From Primulina eburnea (taxonomy: Eukaryota; Streptophyta; Magnoliopsida; Lamiales; Gesneriaceae), in NCBI RefSeq assembly GCF_022965805.1, contig NC_133104.1, positions 39,600,682 through 39,664,681 of the forward strand: 64,000 bases of DNA, read 5' to 3'. Both the position numbers and the translations under genes were made by a program. Numbering within the stretch: the stretch's first letter is position 1; each line of letters begins with the position of its first letter. A model generated the notes under the pieces. It did no database searches and had not been told where the DNA came from. It saw only the letters and a list, made by a program, of their open reading frames with translations. Positions 22,301 through 35,058 of the stretch are shown here, in pieces.

Positions 22301-25300
22301 AATATCTATCACTAATATGCATATAAAAAATAACGAATGATGTTATAGCAACTCAAGAGTTTTTGTTTTTTCAATCTGTGTAAAAATCAAGTGTTTATCA
22401 CTATACCAAAAGATATACTAGTGATGTAGGAAAATTTAAATCGCACGACAGCTCAAGTGCTAAAAATTGATCGTTGTTCTGCATATGCAGGCAGTCATAC
22501 AGCCATACAGGACAAGTGAGGCTGCTATTTCTCCTCAACCACCACACTGATTGGTATACCAATGGGATATGATCAATCCAAAGACTTCAAACTTATAACA
22601 GACATTTTGTCGTTCAAAAGACCTAGAACACAATTAGATGAGATGTAAAAGCCATACCAGCCATGAGGAAACGCCTGGTAGCTCGGTTGCAGGCAGAGAC
22701 TGGCTTCCACCACTTCCAAAAGCAACACCAATTCGCACTTCAGGAGTTGATACAAATGAGTATACAATCGCTTTTCCATCTAATATAGGCACCAAAAGCA
22801 GCTGAAAAAACAAATTACAAAACACCACATCAGAGACAAACATCATACTAATTAAAAGCGAGACCATAAAAGATGGAAAAAGGCGGGTCATTTTAAAAAT
22901 TTGCACAAGATTATTCATGACTGGAGGAACAAGATTATTATATGGTACATACATCACCCTTGATGTGGATGCTATTCACAATTATTCTAGCTGTTCCCAA
23001 CTGCATGGCCAGTTTAGCGGACAACAGGATATCAATGTCAGTTGTGTCCCAGTCGAAACCCAAATGCATGACTCGCTGTTTTATAAGAAAATGTTTGTCA
23101 TAATTCAATAGCATCAATGACAGAGAAAATAGAGATACAAAAATCTAAATCATCCAAAATGTGACCCAATATTTGAAGCCTTAATCAATAACAGATAAAA
23201 TAAGTAACGAAGATAAGGAAAAACCACAAGATGCTTTATTCTATCAACAAAATAAATAACATTTAACCTGAATTTTTCTGACTTACTAATTTTATAGATA
23301 TAGACTCGGGTATCACCTAATCAATCAATGATATCAACTGAAACAGAAAAATTCATACGAATGATATTACAAATACGTGAATGTGAAACACTTAGCTGTG
23401 CCATTTGAAACCATGGTTTTCAACCAAAAATAAAACAAAATTCGTGTTATAAAGGAGGTGTATGAAACATCTAAGAAACATTTTGAGTCTCACAAATTAT
23501 TGCAACTAAATCAACAAAAGTTGATTTCAATCTAAATCTTTACGGCAGACGATATAAAATCTGATGTGTTAGCAAGAAGGTTAAATGCATGAATCACGAT
23601 TTAAAAATAAAAAAGTATGTCAAACCTGATCACCTGAAGTTGTCCAGCGGATACCATGCAGCCCGAGTAATGGAGGACGTGCACCAAGTGAAAATTCTTG
23701 CAACTCGATATTTTCCTGTTGAAGTGTAATCGCACTATCAGCTACCCTTTTACATCAGTTAGTTGCTAAAAATCCTTCATGTGATGTGACAAAAAACAGA
23801 ACTTACAATTAACTTTGACTTCCGATGCTTCAAGCGCCTCTGCACATAAAAGATGAAAAGCAATAGCATATAAGAAACAGGCAAACCGCCTATGAATTTA
23901 GTGCCAAAACGCTTTTGATGTTTGCAAAAGAAAAGGATGCCAGGATAATTAGTTGAAATTTGTATATATAAAAAAAGATAATTAGTTGAAATAAAAGTCC
24001 GTATTGAACAAAAATTTACCTAAAAACTTAACCAATTAGAGAGTTTTTTTTTTAAAAGATTAGCAGGAGTGTATGCTTGTGAATACGTTCGTGGATGAAA
24101 GAAAGCAGTAATGCTGGTCCTAATTTATCGTTGAGAACAGATAGTCACCTCAATAATAGATGAAAAACGCGAAGAGAGCTTTGGATTGATATAGTTTGGC
24201 CAAATATCAATTAGCAGCTTGTTCAACCATTCACATTGTTCTAAAGGTGTAACTGGCTGCACATACATAAGAAGAACAGGTGCATTGTCAAATGCACAAA
24301 AATAAATAAGCACGAGCACACAGAAATAAAGGGTACACACTTGTATGTGGGTGCGCACGTGCACACACACACACATATGTGTGGAACTAAGCAGGAAAGA
24401 TACCGAAGCACGTAAGGTCAAATGCATCCATTTCTTGTTTAAGTCTTCCTCTAATATTCGGCGTCGATAACTTCCATACTACAAAAAATTGAATGAGCCA
24501 ATTTTTACAAGCTTGTCATCCACAGTGTCTGCTCAAACAGGAGCCTTGACACAACAAGTTATTAAAATTGACAACACATGAATAGCATGTTATATTTGGC
24601 GAAACAAAAATCATAACTACTATGTATAATGTGAAATTATAGGGCTTATGCAAATCGACAAGTCATTGCTATAATTCATCACATCTGCTGTCCTTTTGTA
24701 CTCAAATGTAACTTGAATAGCATGTACCTATATACATCAAGAATCAAGACCAAAAGCAATTTTCGAATCCTGTTTACCAGCATGTGCAATGGACTAATTC
24801 TAAGCAACTAACTTATACAGTGATACTGAAGCCATATTAGTAATTTGCTCAAAAGCTCAGTTTGAGAGCGTAATCCCAATTACCAAAGCATAAAAAGGGT
24901 GGTACTGCAAAACAGCAGTATTCACTGCATTTGAACTCCTTTCAAGTAGGGCAAGCAAGAAATGACCGAATCAGTGAGCAGTCATCTATACACTCCCTTC
25001 AGATTATAATCATGTACTCGATACTTCAAAAGGCTAAGTTTTTATGATATCCTCTCACATCGATAAATAACAAGTCCAGAATAGCTGTATAAACAGAGAG
25101 TATAGTCACAATCCAAATGAAGGTATGAAGGTAAGAACATCTTTTCTTTGTTCGGAATCAGTTCAACGTTTCAAGTTTTGACAATGATAAATAGTCAAAT
25201 CATGAAAACAGATTGACACTATAGACTTTAAACGATTACAAGCAGCTTCAGTGAAACCAGTCACAATAATTCAAGACATATTAATTAATAGTGTGAGACA

Positions 25301-25587
25301 TATATTTGCAATGCAAAAACTGTTCAAAAAATATACATGACGAGAAGGAACGCATAACAACTATAAAAATCAGGAAAAAAAAAAAAAAAAGAAGCAACGG
25401 TTGCTAAAATTACCTGAATTGTAACCCAAACAGCAAGAATAATAGGAATCCAATTGGAGAGATGAAAGAACCATTTCTCAATGGTCCAAAGTACCAGCAA
25501 CAGAGGAACTACAAGTGGAAGTAGAGGCTTCTCATCCAACAACTTGTTTGAGAGTTCTAAAGCACTCTTCCAATCCAAAGCTCTCAT
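19392..25587 (-). CDS. NTMC2T3: SMP-LTD / C2-domain membrane protein, NTMC2T3 (SYTF)-like
   Basis: Fourteen exons, 5' to 3': 25587-25414, 24478-24404, 24256-24149, 23839-23807, 23715-23626, 23075-22953, 22801-22658, 22140-21724, 21638-21504, 21065-20847, 20708-20433, 20293-20156, 20070-19765, 19616-19392. All introns are phase 0, giving 820 aa, close to the Arabidopsis protein I recall (At3g18370, about 815 aa). Residues 21-58 form a hydrophobic hairpin anchor. An SMP lipid-transfer region follows (about 84-255, starting LEQCEWLNKLLIDIWPNY), then a divergent C2 (about 283-430), a C2 with VVEGNDLVLKDKMGKSDPYV (about 472-590), a C2 with EARDLVAADLRGTSDPFVSV (about 608-720) and a C-terminal coiled coil (747-805). 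Related extended-synaptotagmin and tricalbin proteins tether the ER to the plasma membrane and move lipids; that role here is inferred. The last C2 has a poor third calcium loop (DHNALLPPTN). Confidence 0.9.
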
Positions 25588-26659
25588 TTTTACACCGCCC
25601 TTCTAAATATTTTCGCTAAAAAAAGTGCGTGAAATTCGACAGATTGCTAAGACCGTCACTTTTCTTGAAGAGATCTATCATAGTGTTAAAGACATCAAAA
25701 CGAAAGGTTGCCCTTAAAAGAGGGAAACACGAGCGATTCTTGTTCTCGTCTTAAAAAAATCATTAATCAGATACTTAATACGACTAATAATGATCCAGTA
25801 GTTGAGGAAACGCAAAGGGCAACCACAATTTGAAGTGCGTGTTAGTGTGTGGCTGCGTCCTGATTTTGGATCCTAAAACAAAAGGTCCGAGACTCCAAGT
25901 CAACAAAGGGGTGTTCAAGCACTGACAACGAGATTAAAAAGTTAAAGACAACGGAAGTAAAAATACGTCAAACGATAACATCACAACCTTATTACAAGAA
26001 TGCAATTGTTTCGCCCGACCCTTTGTTTTCCCTAGATTCTAGATTCTTGATCCTACAAATCAAGGAAACGAGAAACTTCGCACCCCCCAGCGTTACGATA
26101 CTTGTCATTTAGTTGATGATTATAATTTTTTAGCCAATACCCATATCTGCACTGAAAAAGTTATTACTGTTACCAACTCAACTAATGTGAAATGCCAAAA
26201 ATATATATAAGAAAAAACTTAGTTATCGTAAACTTGAATTCCCTGATTAGGAAAAAAATGATAGAAAGATCCTAAATGCTATTTTCATCTGTCGGGAATC
26301 AGCAGATTCTTCTAGAAATGCAAGGCGTGTCTGCTGCGACCATTTCAAGGCGGCTTTGGGTTTTCTTTTATTTTGAATGAATATTTTCACATTATAAACA
26401 TAAATATCGCTTGGATCCTATGTAATTTTTGGGAACGAATTATTTTTTTAAAAAAAACGTGCCGTAATTGAGTTCAAGCCCGGCCGAAGACAAGAACAAT
26501 GTTGGCAAAGAAGACCATGCTACGTACGTCGTACATCTAGAACGAAAGACGTTTATATACAATGTGATATTCGCGTGTGCAACCTTTTCTTTTCCTCAGC
26601 CATTAATAGAGTTTATTGAACAAATTCTTGTGAGATGATGAAATGTTTAGACTTGTCGT

Positions 26660-26903
26660 GTTCTGACAGTTAAAAAATCGTATAACCTCATTTAACAAAA
26701 ACATGTTATGACGGTTGATTCCATCATACATGTAGGAGCACTAACTCACATGATAGAATCAAGGCCCAAATTTAGCTACACATACACGGAGTCCGCTAAT
26801 TTTTTTAAAATCACATATGTGTGTGAATCTTGTCCATCCAAATCATTTGGAGACAGTGTCCCCTTTGGTAGCATCAACTTAACCAGTTCTGACAGTTAAA
26901 AAA
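26660..26903. repeat. Segment flanked by 18-bp direct repeats
   Basis: GTTCTGACAGTTAAAAAA occurs at 26660-26677 and exactly again at 26886-26903. The 208 bp between are less AT-rich than the surroundings and have no recognised content. This could be an insertion with its target duplication, or a short tandem duplication. Confidence 0.5.
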
Positions 26904-27852
26904 ATAACTTCGATCAAATGTTTTTTTAAAATACATAATAGTATGTCAAGAAGGGTTATTTTTATGTTAAAAAAAATTTTGATCAAGATTATTTTTCTAA
27001 ATTTTACAATATTCTGTCTATGAATGGTGTCATGTCGTGTTTGATGGAAAAATAATAAAAAATTTTAATATGAAAAACGAAAACGATGTCAAAATTATAA
27101 GTCCAAAAAATTTGCAATAATTCACTTGTTTTTAAAGCATATAATTCACATTTTATAACCTGCAGTTCGTTAGTGGTTGATATTGTTTCGAATAAAAATT
27201 ACATGATTTTATAAAATAAGTCAGGGATTATCTTATATTTCTCAACGTCTCATAAAAATTTAGTATCTCATTTTTTAAACATTATATATTTGTTAAAAAT
27301 TAACAAACTCTTATAAATATCAGATTAAAATAAAAAGGGTGAAATCAATTTATTCAATTCAATTCAAAAAGTGAGCAAATACAAAAGACGAGTTGAAATA
27401 TGTGTATGTATCTTTTACAATATATAAAAATCTACATTAATATATTTTCAATATAAAATAAAACTAATATCAAACACATCAAAATGAATTTAAGTAAAAA
27501 TAAAACAAAACGACGCCTAATATTTCAAAATTGGTGGAAAAATTTGTCGTTTTCTTTTATTTTTTTTAGATAAATGTTAATATATAAAATATATGTTTTG
27601 TTCTTATTACATGAGTCATGTATGAAAATATCAATTCTAAATTAGTAATATTTAATAGATTTACTAATCGAAAATCGAATTTTTTTTTACTTTATCCACT
27701 TAAATGTCTTCTCACAGAAGATGAAAAGACGGAAGCAACCTTCCCACATCAATCTAGATTTTAGCTAGGGGCGTTGATCAATTGGTTTTCTTTCCATTTT
27801 GTACAATTTATTTACATTTTCGGTTTTGTAAATAAATAATATGATATATTTA

Positions 27853-28033
27853 GACAAAAATTTGTGTCAGACGGTTTCATGGATCGTATTTTATGAGACC
27901 GATCTCTTATTTTTGTTATCCATGAAAAAATATTATTTTTTATGCTAAAATTATTATTTTTATTGTAAATATCGGTATGATTGATCCGTCTCACAGATAA
28001 AGATTCGCGAGAGCGTCTCACAAGAGACATACT
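27853..28033 (+). repeat. GTGAGACGG MITE family, copy 4
   Basis: Starts GACAAAAATTTGTGTCAGAC and ends CTCACAAGAGACATACT, with the usual centre (ATTGTAAATATCGG, TTGATCCGTCTCACAG). ATGATAT occurs near both ends, but on the left it is separated by a few bases. Confidence 0.8.
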
Positions 28034-28561
28034 ATGATATTCAAATCATTTTATTTCTGATTATTCTTTCTATTAAAAATGTTCTATTATTTCAGTTTAG
28101 ATATTTTTTAAAATAAATAATTGGAATATATTTTAAAATATAATATATTATCTTCTTATTTAATTTTTTGGACGAATCTTTTAAATATAAATCCTACATG
28201 AATTTAAAAAATAATAATCAACGAAAAGTTAACAAAATTTAGTTAATTCACTAGATATCATTTTGTAAAATATATGATCTGAATAAAAATCTAAAAAAAA
28301 AATAGTGATCTAATTAAACTTCGTATTTGACATATATAATTCAAAACCAAACCATATAAACTTCGGTTTTAACATGTGTATTAAAAAATTTTGATTTTCG
28401 ATTTGACAATTCTGCTTTTTTTAGTTTAAAACAAAATTTGAACGCCCTTGTATTTAGCATACACCGATCTAGTTGTCGAGTTCAAGCTCGAATTTTATAC
28501 CAAATTTTTTTATATATATTTATCGACCACGGTAATATTAATGTATGTCAGTATGTGTTCT

Positions 28562-28666
28562 AAATTATTCGTTAATGTGATAGAAAGTGGAGTGTTTCCT
28601 CTTTGATGTTGATTCAAAATTGTTAGTTAATGTGATAGAAAATGGAATGATTCCTCTTTGATGTTG
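28562..28666 (+). repeat. 55-bp tandem duplication beside MITE copy 5
   Basis: Two similar units (about 28562-28612 and 28617-28666) share GTTAATGTGATAGAAA and TTCCTCTTTGATGTTG. MITE copy 5 is inserted at the end of the second unit. Confidence 0.75.
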
Positions 28667-28849
28667 GGCAAAAACTTGTGTGAAACGATCTCACTGATCG
28701 TATTTTGTGAGACATATATTTTATTTAGGTCATTTATGAAAAAATATTACTTTTGATGTTAAAAGTATTACCTTTTATTATGAATATCGGTAGGGTTGAC
28801 CCGTCTCACAGATAAAGTTTCATGAGAGTGTCTCACAAGAAACCTACTC
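28667..28849 (+). repeat. GTGAGACGG MITE family, copy 5, with 9-bp target duplication
   Basis: The element runs from GGCAAAAACTTGTGTG to GAAACCTACTC and is flanked by TTGATGTTG on both sides (28658-28666 and 28850-28858). This copy fixes the family ends well. Confidence 0.85.
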
Positions 28850-29235
28850 TTGATGTTGACTCGAATGCTCTAAGAACACTTCAATTTTTTCTTTGGCATT
28901 AAAACAGCGAAGAAACGGTCAAGGCCTATTGGGATTCATGGATTTCCTAGATGAAGCTCATTAGTTTGATATAACAACGTAAAATGTGTTACATATGATT
29001 TTCATGTGACATAATATATTCATGAAAAACGTAAAAAATCGAATATAATACTTATTACATCATTGAATAAACTTTGGAGCAATGCATTTAACGTATGATC
29101 GAATAAATCTATTTGGGAGTTCATCGGATAACGAGTGAAAAAAGATTTTTACGTTACAAGAGAGGGAAATAAACTCTTTAACAATAAGCTAATGTATCAC
29201 AGCTATTTCAGAAGGTATCATTTTTTAAATCTATA

Positions 29236-29414
29236 AAAGTAGTTTTTTCTGAGAGTCTCACAGATTTTTATCTGTTAGATAAGTTGACTTGATTCATAAT
29301 TATCATAAAAATTAATACTTATAGCATAAAAATTATATTTTTTTATGTATTAAGTCGTGTCAAAAATTTATCTCACAAAATTGATTCGTTAGACAATTTC
29401 GCGGAGTTTTTATG
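29236..29414 (-). repeat. GTGAGACGG MITE family, copy 6 (diverged)
   Basis: A worn copy recognisable by CTGAGAGTCTCACAGATTTT, AGCATAAAAATTATATTTT and a CTCACAAAATTGATTCG part. Many substitutions suggest an old insertion. Confidence 0.55.
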
Positions 29415-29849
29415 ATCTAAAATCGATGTAAATCTCACCGACAGTCGAACTAGAAATTTAGTTGACACAAACATCAAGCAAATGATGAAAAGACATATAT
29501 CGTGACATTTAATACTTCTTTTTTAATTATTACTTTTACCAAATATATTAATGTCAGAAATATTTTATTTTAATTTTATAATACTTAACAAACTAACTAT
29601 AATTTTTACAATATATTTTAAATGAGTAATATACTTTCTATTTTACCACTTGTGTAAAAAAATTGTTTCCACTGATGTTTATTAATATCGATGCTTCATG
29701 ATTTTTTTTTTAGAAGCAACTTGTAATTCTATTAATACATATACCATATTATTAAATTTGAGATACTTGGAGTAACTAAAATTTGATATCATATTTTGTT
29801 TTAATAATTATATTTATATATATATATATATTAATAAAATGTTAAAATT

Positions 29850-29955
29850 TTAATGTAAGTCATATTTAGTTCATCAGATAGAGTATTTATTTATCATCTT
29901 TATTTCTCATCAAGACGTAAGTTCAATTCTTGGGTCTATTTTTTCTTTTTTTAAA
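29850..29955 (+). mobile_element. SINE-like unit
   Basis: TTTAGTTCATCAGATAGAG resembles a pol III A box and GTAAGTTCAATTCTTGGG a B box, about 40 bp apart, followed by a T-rich tail. No target duplication was confirmed, so the call is tentative. Confidence 0.35.
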
Positions 29956-30100
29956 AATTTATTTTTTAATTCATATCAAATTGCAGTATAGTCCATCATT
30001 ATTTCATATAATTATATTTTGATCATTATTTAAATGTAAAACAAATGAATTATAAAAAATATTGTATAAATACGCTATACATGCATTGATACACTAGTTA

Positions 30101-30238
30101 TGTTGGGTGTAATAATTGTCTCTGCTTGTTAGAGCGATCGAACCGTGGTGCTTGAGCTGTTGTGCGGTTTAAAAGATTTGAGTTGCACTATTATCACTAG
30201 CTATAGTTTTTAGTAAAGAGATAAGTACTCGGTCGTAC
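30101..30238 (+). repeat. TRIM-like solo LTR, copy B
   Basis: The cleanest copy of the unit at 894-1031: it starts TGTTGGGTGTAATAATTG, contains TTAGAGCGATCGAACCGTGG, and ends CGGTCGTACA. No internal region or second LTR is attached. Confidence 0.5.
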
Positions 30239-32013
30239 AAATTATTACAATGAAAGGTTTGTCATTACAAAGTTTACAAACCAAGTAGAAAAAGTTTCTG
30301 TCACAAAAAAAAAAAAAAAATGAGCGAGAAGAAATAGTAAATTTAGAATTAACAACTCGGTACTTCAATAATTTAAATAATAGAAAAACTGAACACATTA
30401 ATTCCGATCCTATCAATGTATTTTAAACACTTCTAACCATGAAAAATAGTTTGTGAATCTTCCACCCATACAACCCCCTAATCTTTCATGGAAAATATTT
30501 AGCATGCACAAATATGTGATGCCTAAATTATTTTTTCTAGCCCAAATTCGAAGAATCCAAAACTCATCTAAGGTTTACAAACTTTTTAATACACCAAATA
30601 TAGATTGAAGAAAATATCTTTTGTATTTGAAACTTATGAGAATGATAGATTATGTCCATATAATCGGATTTTATTTAGATAAAGAAATTTATGCTTCTAA
30701 CTAACATTATAGACTATTCTATGCAACTGTCTCATTAATATATTTCCGTGAGAAAAATTGACTCGATTCATACATGTGGTCACTTTTAATAATATTATAC
30801 TATCATAGAATGTCTATAAAACAAATATTGAAGAAAAAAAATTAAATAATAAAACATATTCTAAAAGCATCGTCTCCTATAGCCACTGACATTTTGTCTG
30901 GACCATCTAATCTGAGACCTGTCCCCTGAAAATAAGGTGTTCAAGATATAAAAGTAAGGACATAATGTATGCGTATAAAAACATATGGGTGCATGCATAA
31001 ATCATGAACCGTTGATAACATATCAAACTGCAAACCTATGCTTAGTCTAGATGCTGAGTATATAACAAGTTGCCGATCGAATTAGTTGGTGGCTCCTACA
31101 CCCACTCAAAAATCTTGGACCTGAAATGTCATGGGTCACCGTAGCACGCTGACTGTAAAGTCAGTGAGCATTTTCTTGTACTCAATCAGTCCTAGAAAAG
31201 AGGGCCGAGCGACCTTACTCAACAAGGTTATGTCAAGGATAACACACTCAACAAGATACGCAAATATCATATATAATCTGATATAAAATGCATGCTTCGT
31301 ATGACATGTGAAATGCAACGCATAAGAATGCATATTCATTCGGATATCTCAATCAGTGTTTACGTATCTCTAAACAGTATTGGAAATACTGGATGTCTAC
31401 TCACTAGTTCTAAGCATAAAAAAAATAACATTGCTGACTTCTCATATTCTCGTTTTTTTTTTTATTGAATTTGCTCATACTTTTAAACATGTTGTAAAAT
31501 CAATATCCCCAAACTTTTTCTAAGACTCGCGGATGATACCTTCGTCCGTTCTCAGCCTTTTGAGGATGTTTGCTTTGTCGACCGATCTTGCACTGTCGAC
31601 TAGTTCGGAAGCTCGTAACTTCTCGTAAGTCTTCAGTGCACTAAATTTTGAGGGAGACTTGTATAAATCGTGTGAGAAATGAGAATCTTGCATGACCTAT
31701 TCATAGGCGGAGCTCATAATCTCCAAACCGACATTTGCCCAACGTGTGATGCTCACCTTGACAGCCCATCGGATGATGGAGATTAGAAGCTCCGATCCAA
31801 GGTTCGAAAAGTCCGCACTGTTACATGTCGGTGCCCATTGGACATGTAATTGCCTTGCTGGTCGTGTAGGCTCGGAAGGTCTTAACTATCCGAGGGTTCC
31901 GAAATGACCTTCGTTGATTCCGAACTAGCTATTGATTAATTGTTCTAATTTGCTTAAGTAATTATACTATAATCATATTAAATGATAATGAGTTTGAGTC
32001 ATTATATTACGTA
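30239..32013. other. Intergenic, unassigned, with a less AT-rich part
   Basis: Positions about 30860-31960 have higher GC and complexity than their neighbours but no open frame with protein character. They may be remains of an LTR retrotransposon LTR or leader. The rest is AT-rich. Confidence 0.4.
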
Positions 32014-32779
32014 CAGTACAAGAAAAAATACTTATGGTGACATTCATAAATGTCATCATATTCAATATTTAGTGATATTTAAGTTTTAGTGACACCTCTA
32101 ACAAATGTCGTCTATTCCAATGTCGTCTTGAATTTCTGGCATTTTTTAATGTCATTATAAGATGTTAATGACAACTTCATACGTGTTACTAATTATTCAT
32201 ATAATGACAATTTTAAATTTCAGAAAAACTTATGTTTTAAATACATTTATACATGCCTTGTTATTATAGTAATAATGACAAATTCATATGTCAGTGAGTC
32301 AGTCAAAATCATTTATAATGACAACTAAAAGTGTTGTTTATGTTATTTATAGTGACAACAATAAATGTGAGAATATTTGGGTTGGATATATATTAGAGGA
32401 GGGAAAAATAGATAAAATAAATGTGGGAATAAAAAAATATATTAGATTAGTTATCTTAACATTTTTAATTGATGTCATTTTTTATATGGAGGGAAACAAT
32501 TATTTTCCCTCCTCCAATATTTATCCAACCCAAATATTCCACATTTATTTATAATGACAAATTTTAGTTTTTTAATGAGTTTTTACGATGTGGGAAAAAA
32601 AATGTTTCTCTACATATAAAAAATGACATCAATTAAAAATGTCAGAGAAACTAATCTAATATGTTTTTTATTTTACACATTATTAATTTTTTACAAGTGT
32701 CATTATTAAGTATTTGTAACAATATTTAATTAAAAGTATCTACAAAAAAGTGTCACAATAACCATTTATTGTTGTAGTG
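32014..32779. mobile_element. Non-autonomous CACTA-like transposon
   Basis: The left end is CAGTACAAGAAAAAATACTT. The right end, reverse complemented, is CACTACAACAATAAATGG. The 3-bp target GTA lies on both sides (32011-32013, 32780-32782), as expected of CACTA (En/Spm) elements. Short TGACA/TGTCA motifs are repeated near both ends, like subterminal transposase sites. Inside are two interleaved inverted repeats: about 32361-32410 with 32505-32551, and about 32424-32500 with 32585-32690. No transposase is encoded; the one small ORF lies within the foldback. Confidence 0.75.
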
Positions 32780-33393
32780 GTAAAAGTAATTATGTTGATA
32801 TAAAAAATAATATTTTTGCACTCAAATCATCAATATTATGCAATATTTTTTAATAATATAACTAACCAAAAATGAAAACTTTGCAATGAAATATATTTTG
32901 TACATGTGGTATAATACTTTTAACTCAAATTAGAATATATTACACAATATTTTGTAATAACATAGCAAAAAATATGAAACTTTGGACATAAAAGTAATAT
33001 TTTAATGGGTTGAATACTTTCCATTCAAATTAACATATATTACACTATATAACTAAAAAATTATACATTTTCAGTGAAAATAATATCTTAGACATAAAAA
33101 GTAATATATTTCGTGGTTAGTTCGGAGATTCATCTCATAAAATTGAACTGCGATACGGTCGTATTATAAAACTTATAAATAATATGTATCAGCTAAGTTA
33201 CTTACGAATTCATTTAAATACTACACACGCACAGACATACATCTATGTATGTGTGTATATATATACATGTATACTATTAATTAAGATGAACCCCTAGAGT
33301 GGTTAATTTTGGCGTGTTGGTTTAAATATGTTATTTAACCACTCAACTAGTTCATATTCAACACTTAACTTTCAAGCGTATTTTTTCTCAATA

Positions 33394-33540
33394 ACTTGTT
33401 GAGTGCAATAATTGTTCTTGTTTATTAGAGCGATCGAACCATGGTACTTGAGCTGCTGTGCGGTTTAAAAGATTTGATTTACACCATTACCATCAGCTAT
33501 AACTTTTGATAAAGCGGTAAACACTCGATACTATATAACT
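33394..33540 (+). repeat. TRIM-like solo LTR, copy C (decayed)
   Basis: Starts TGTTGAGTGCAATAATTG and keeps TTAGAGCGATCGAACCATGG and the CGGTTTAAAAGATTTGA part of the family. The CA end has been lost. Confidence 0.45.
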
Positions 33541-33547
33541 TTTAAGA

Positions 33548-33783
33548 CATACTTGGTAGAAGAGAATGATACGAGAATTCATGACCATTCTCATCTCATT
33601 CCTTGTAACCATGATTGATATGACATTGAAATGAGAATGTCCATATCATCATTCTCATATTCATAGGAATAGTCGTTCCATCCATTTTGGACGATAATAG
33701 TCATTCTTACTCCTCATTTACTCATATTTTCTATATTTGTAAACTGTTTTTCTTATTTAACTTAACTAGCATACATCTATATC

Positions 33784-33824
<41 letters not shown>

Positions 33825-34190
33825 TAAAAATATACAAATAATTGTAAAATAGTAATAATATTTTATTGAAAGACAATTATTTAATAAATAAAAAACTACT
33901 TATAAAAATAAAATTAAGGTCAATAGATATATTAGTTTTAAGATAACGATAATTTAATATAATAAAACGAATATCAATATTTATACATTATTTTTTAATA
34001 ACAAAAATAATAAACAATATATTTGAGTGTTTTGAAATTTAATTATGAAATTATTTGATAATTTCATTTAATTCATGTTTCATTTTTTACCGATTTTTTG
34101 ACTGAAATAAACATATCATTACATTCATATTCTCATTTCATTCCAAATTTGATTTCGTTCATATCTTATTTCATTTCAGTATACCAATCA
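33548..34190. mobile_element. Candidate MITE rich in AATGAGAATG / CATTCTCATT motifs
   Basis: The ends are loosely inverted (CTTGGTAGAAGAGAATGAT and, in reverse complement, ATTGGTATACTGAAATGA). The subterminal parts repeat CATTCTCAT-type motifs on opposite strands. No clear target duplication. It includes an (AAT)n tract at 33784-33824. Confidence 0.35.
33784..33824. repeat. (AAT)n microsatellite
   Basis: About 13 perfect AAT units within AT-rich DNA. Confidence 0.95.
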
Positions 34191-34625
34191 TGACTTTATA
34201 TTAAAATTTCTAAAAAACTATTTTGACATTCTCCATTTTTTATATGGATCACAATATAATATAATGATAAAATAAATTGAGAATATATATAAATTTGGAC
34301 CCACGCATCACACGATATAATAGTGAATTCTACCTCAATTAAATGGCGATGCAAAGTCCCTATCATCGATATATCCAACTCATCTTTCCTTCGAGGCTTT
34401 TCCACTGCTCTAACTATATTCATTTCATGAGTTGTAATTGATCAAATTCATTGTAATTCAACGTTCTATCCCATGGGCCGAGCTTCCATTGCATATCCTT
34501 TTATTATCTCTATCAAATTTAATCAAATTTATAAATATCGTGGACTTCTTAAAATTATAAACTTAAACATCTTACGTCATGTGTTAATCAAATGAGTGAT
34601 GATTGGACGATGTTTGTCTTGTTGT

Positions 34626-34931
34626 CAGGGTGAACATTTGATCGGTTCGGTTACCGACAGAACTGAATTAGCCATAACCGAATCGAACCGAAATATTTAT
34701 TCATAACCGAATTAAACCGAATTAATTTTCATAACCGATGAAAACCGAACCGAATTAAAGTCGGTTAATTCAGATTAGTTTTAAAAAAAGTTATGATTTA
34801 ATTTTAATTATATATGTAATTTTTCTTGAGATGAAGTCAAAAGTGGAGAATAGAGAAGTGAGAATAAAAATTTCGGTTAGAGAAGTGAGAACGATACCCT
34901 ATATTAAAATTAGGGTTGATAAAAATTAAAA

Positions 34932-34970
<39 letters not shown>

Positions 34971-35058
34971 TATTTGATAAAATAAAAATAAAAATTTATT
35001 AAATAATAATATTTATTATATCGGTTAATTCGGTTTAACCGAAATATTGTTCACCCTA
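34626..35058. mobile_element. hAT-like non-autonomous transposon
   Basis: The ends are CAGGGTGAACA and, in reverse complement, TAGGGTGAACA. They are flanked by CTTGTTGT (34618-34625) and CTTGCTGT (35059-35066), an 8-bp target duplication with one mismatch, the size made by hAT transposases. CGGTTCGGTTA / TAACCGAA motifs are repeated many times close to both ends, as for transposase binding sites. The centre is AT-rich with a (TA)n run. No coding capacity. Confidence 0.75.

Larger units (their letters stand above)
25588..30100. other. C2-gene upstream region and repeat-rich intergenic DNA
   Basis: The first 300-500 bp should contain the promoter and 5' UTR of the C2-domain gene. The rest is AT-rich, with MITE copies 4-6, a tandem duplication, a segment between direct repeats and a SINE-like unit, each listed separately. 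No gene recognised. Confidence 0.6.

Noticed and set aside
32288..32554. 88-codon frame in the CACTA-like element
   Set aside because: It lies across the two arms of a foldback and has low-complexity composition; it is a chance frame.
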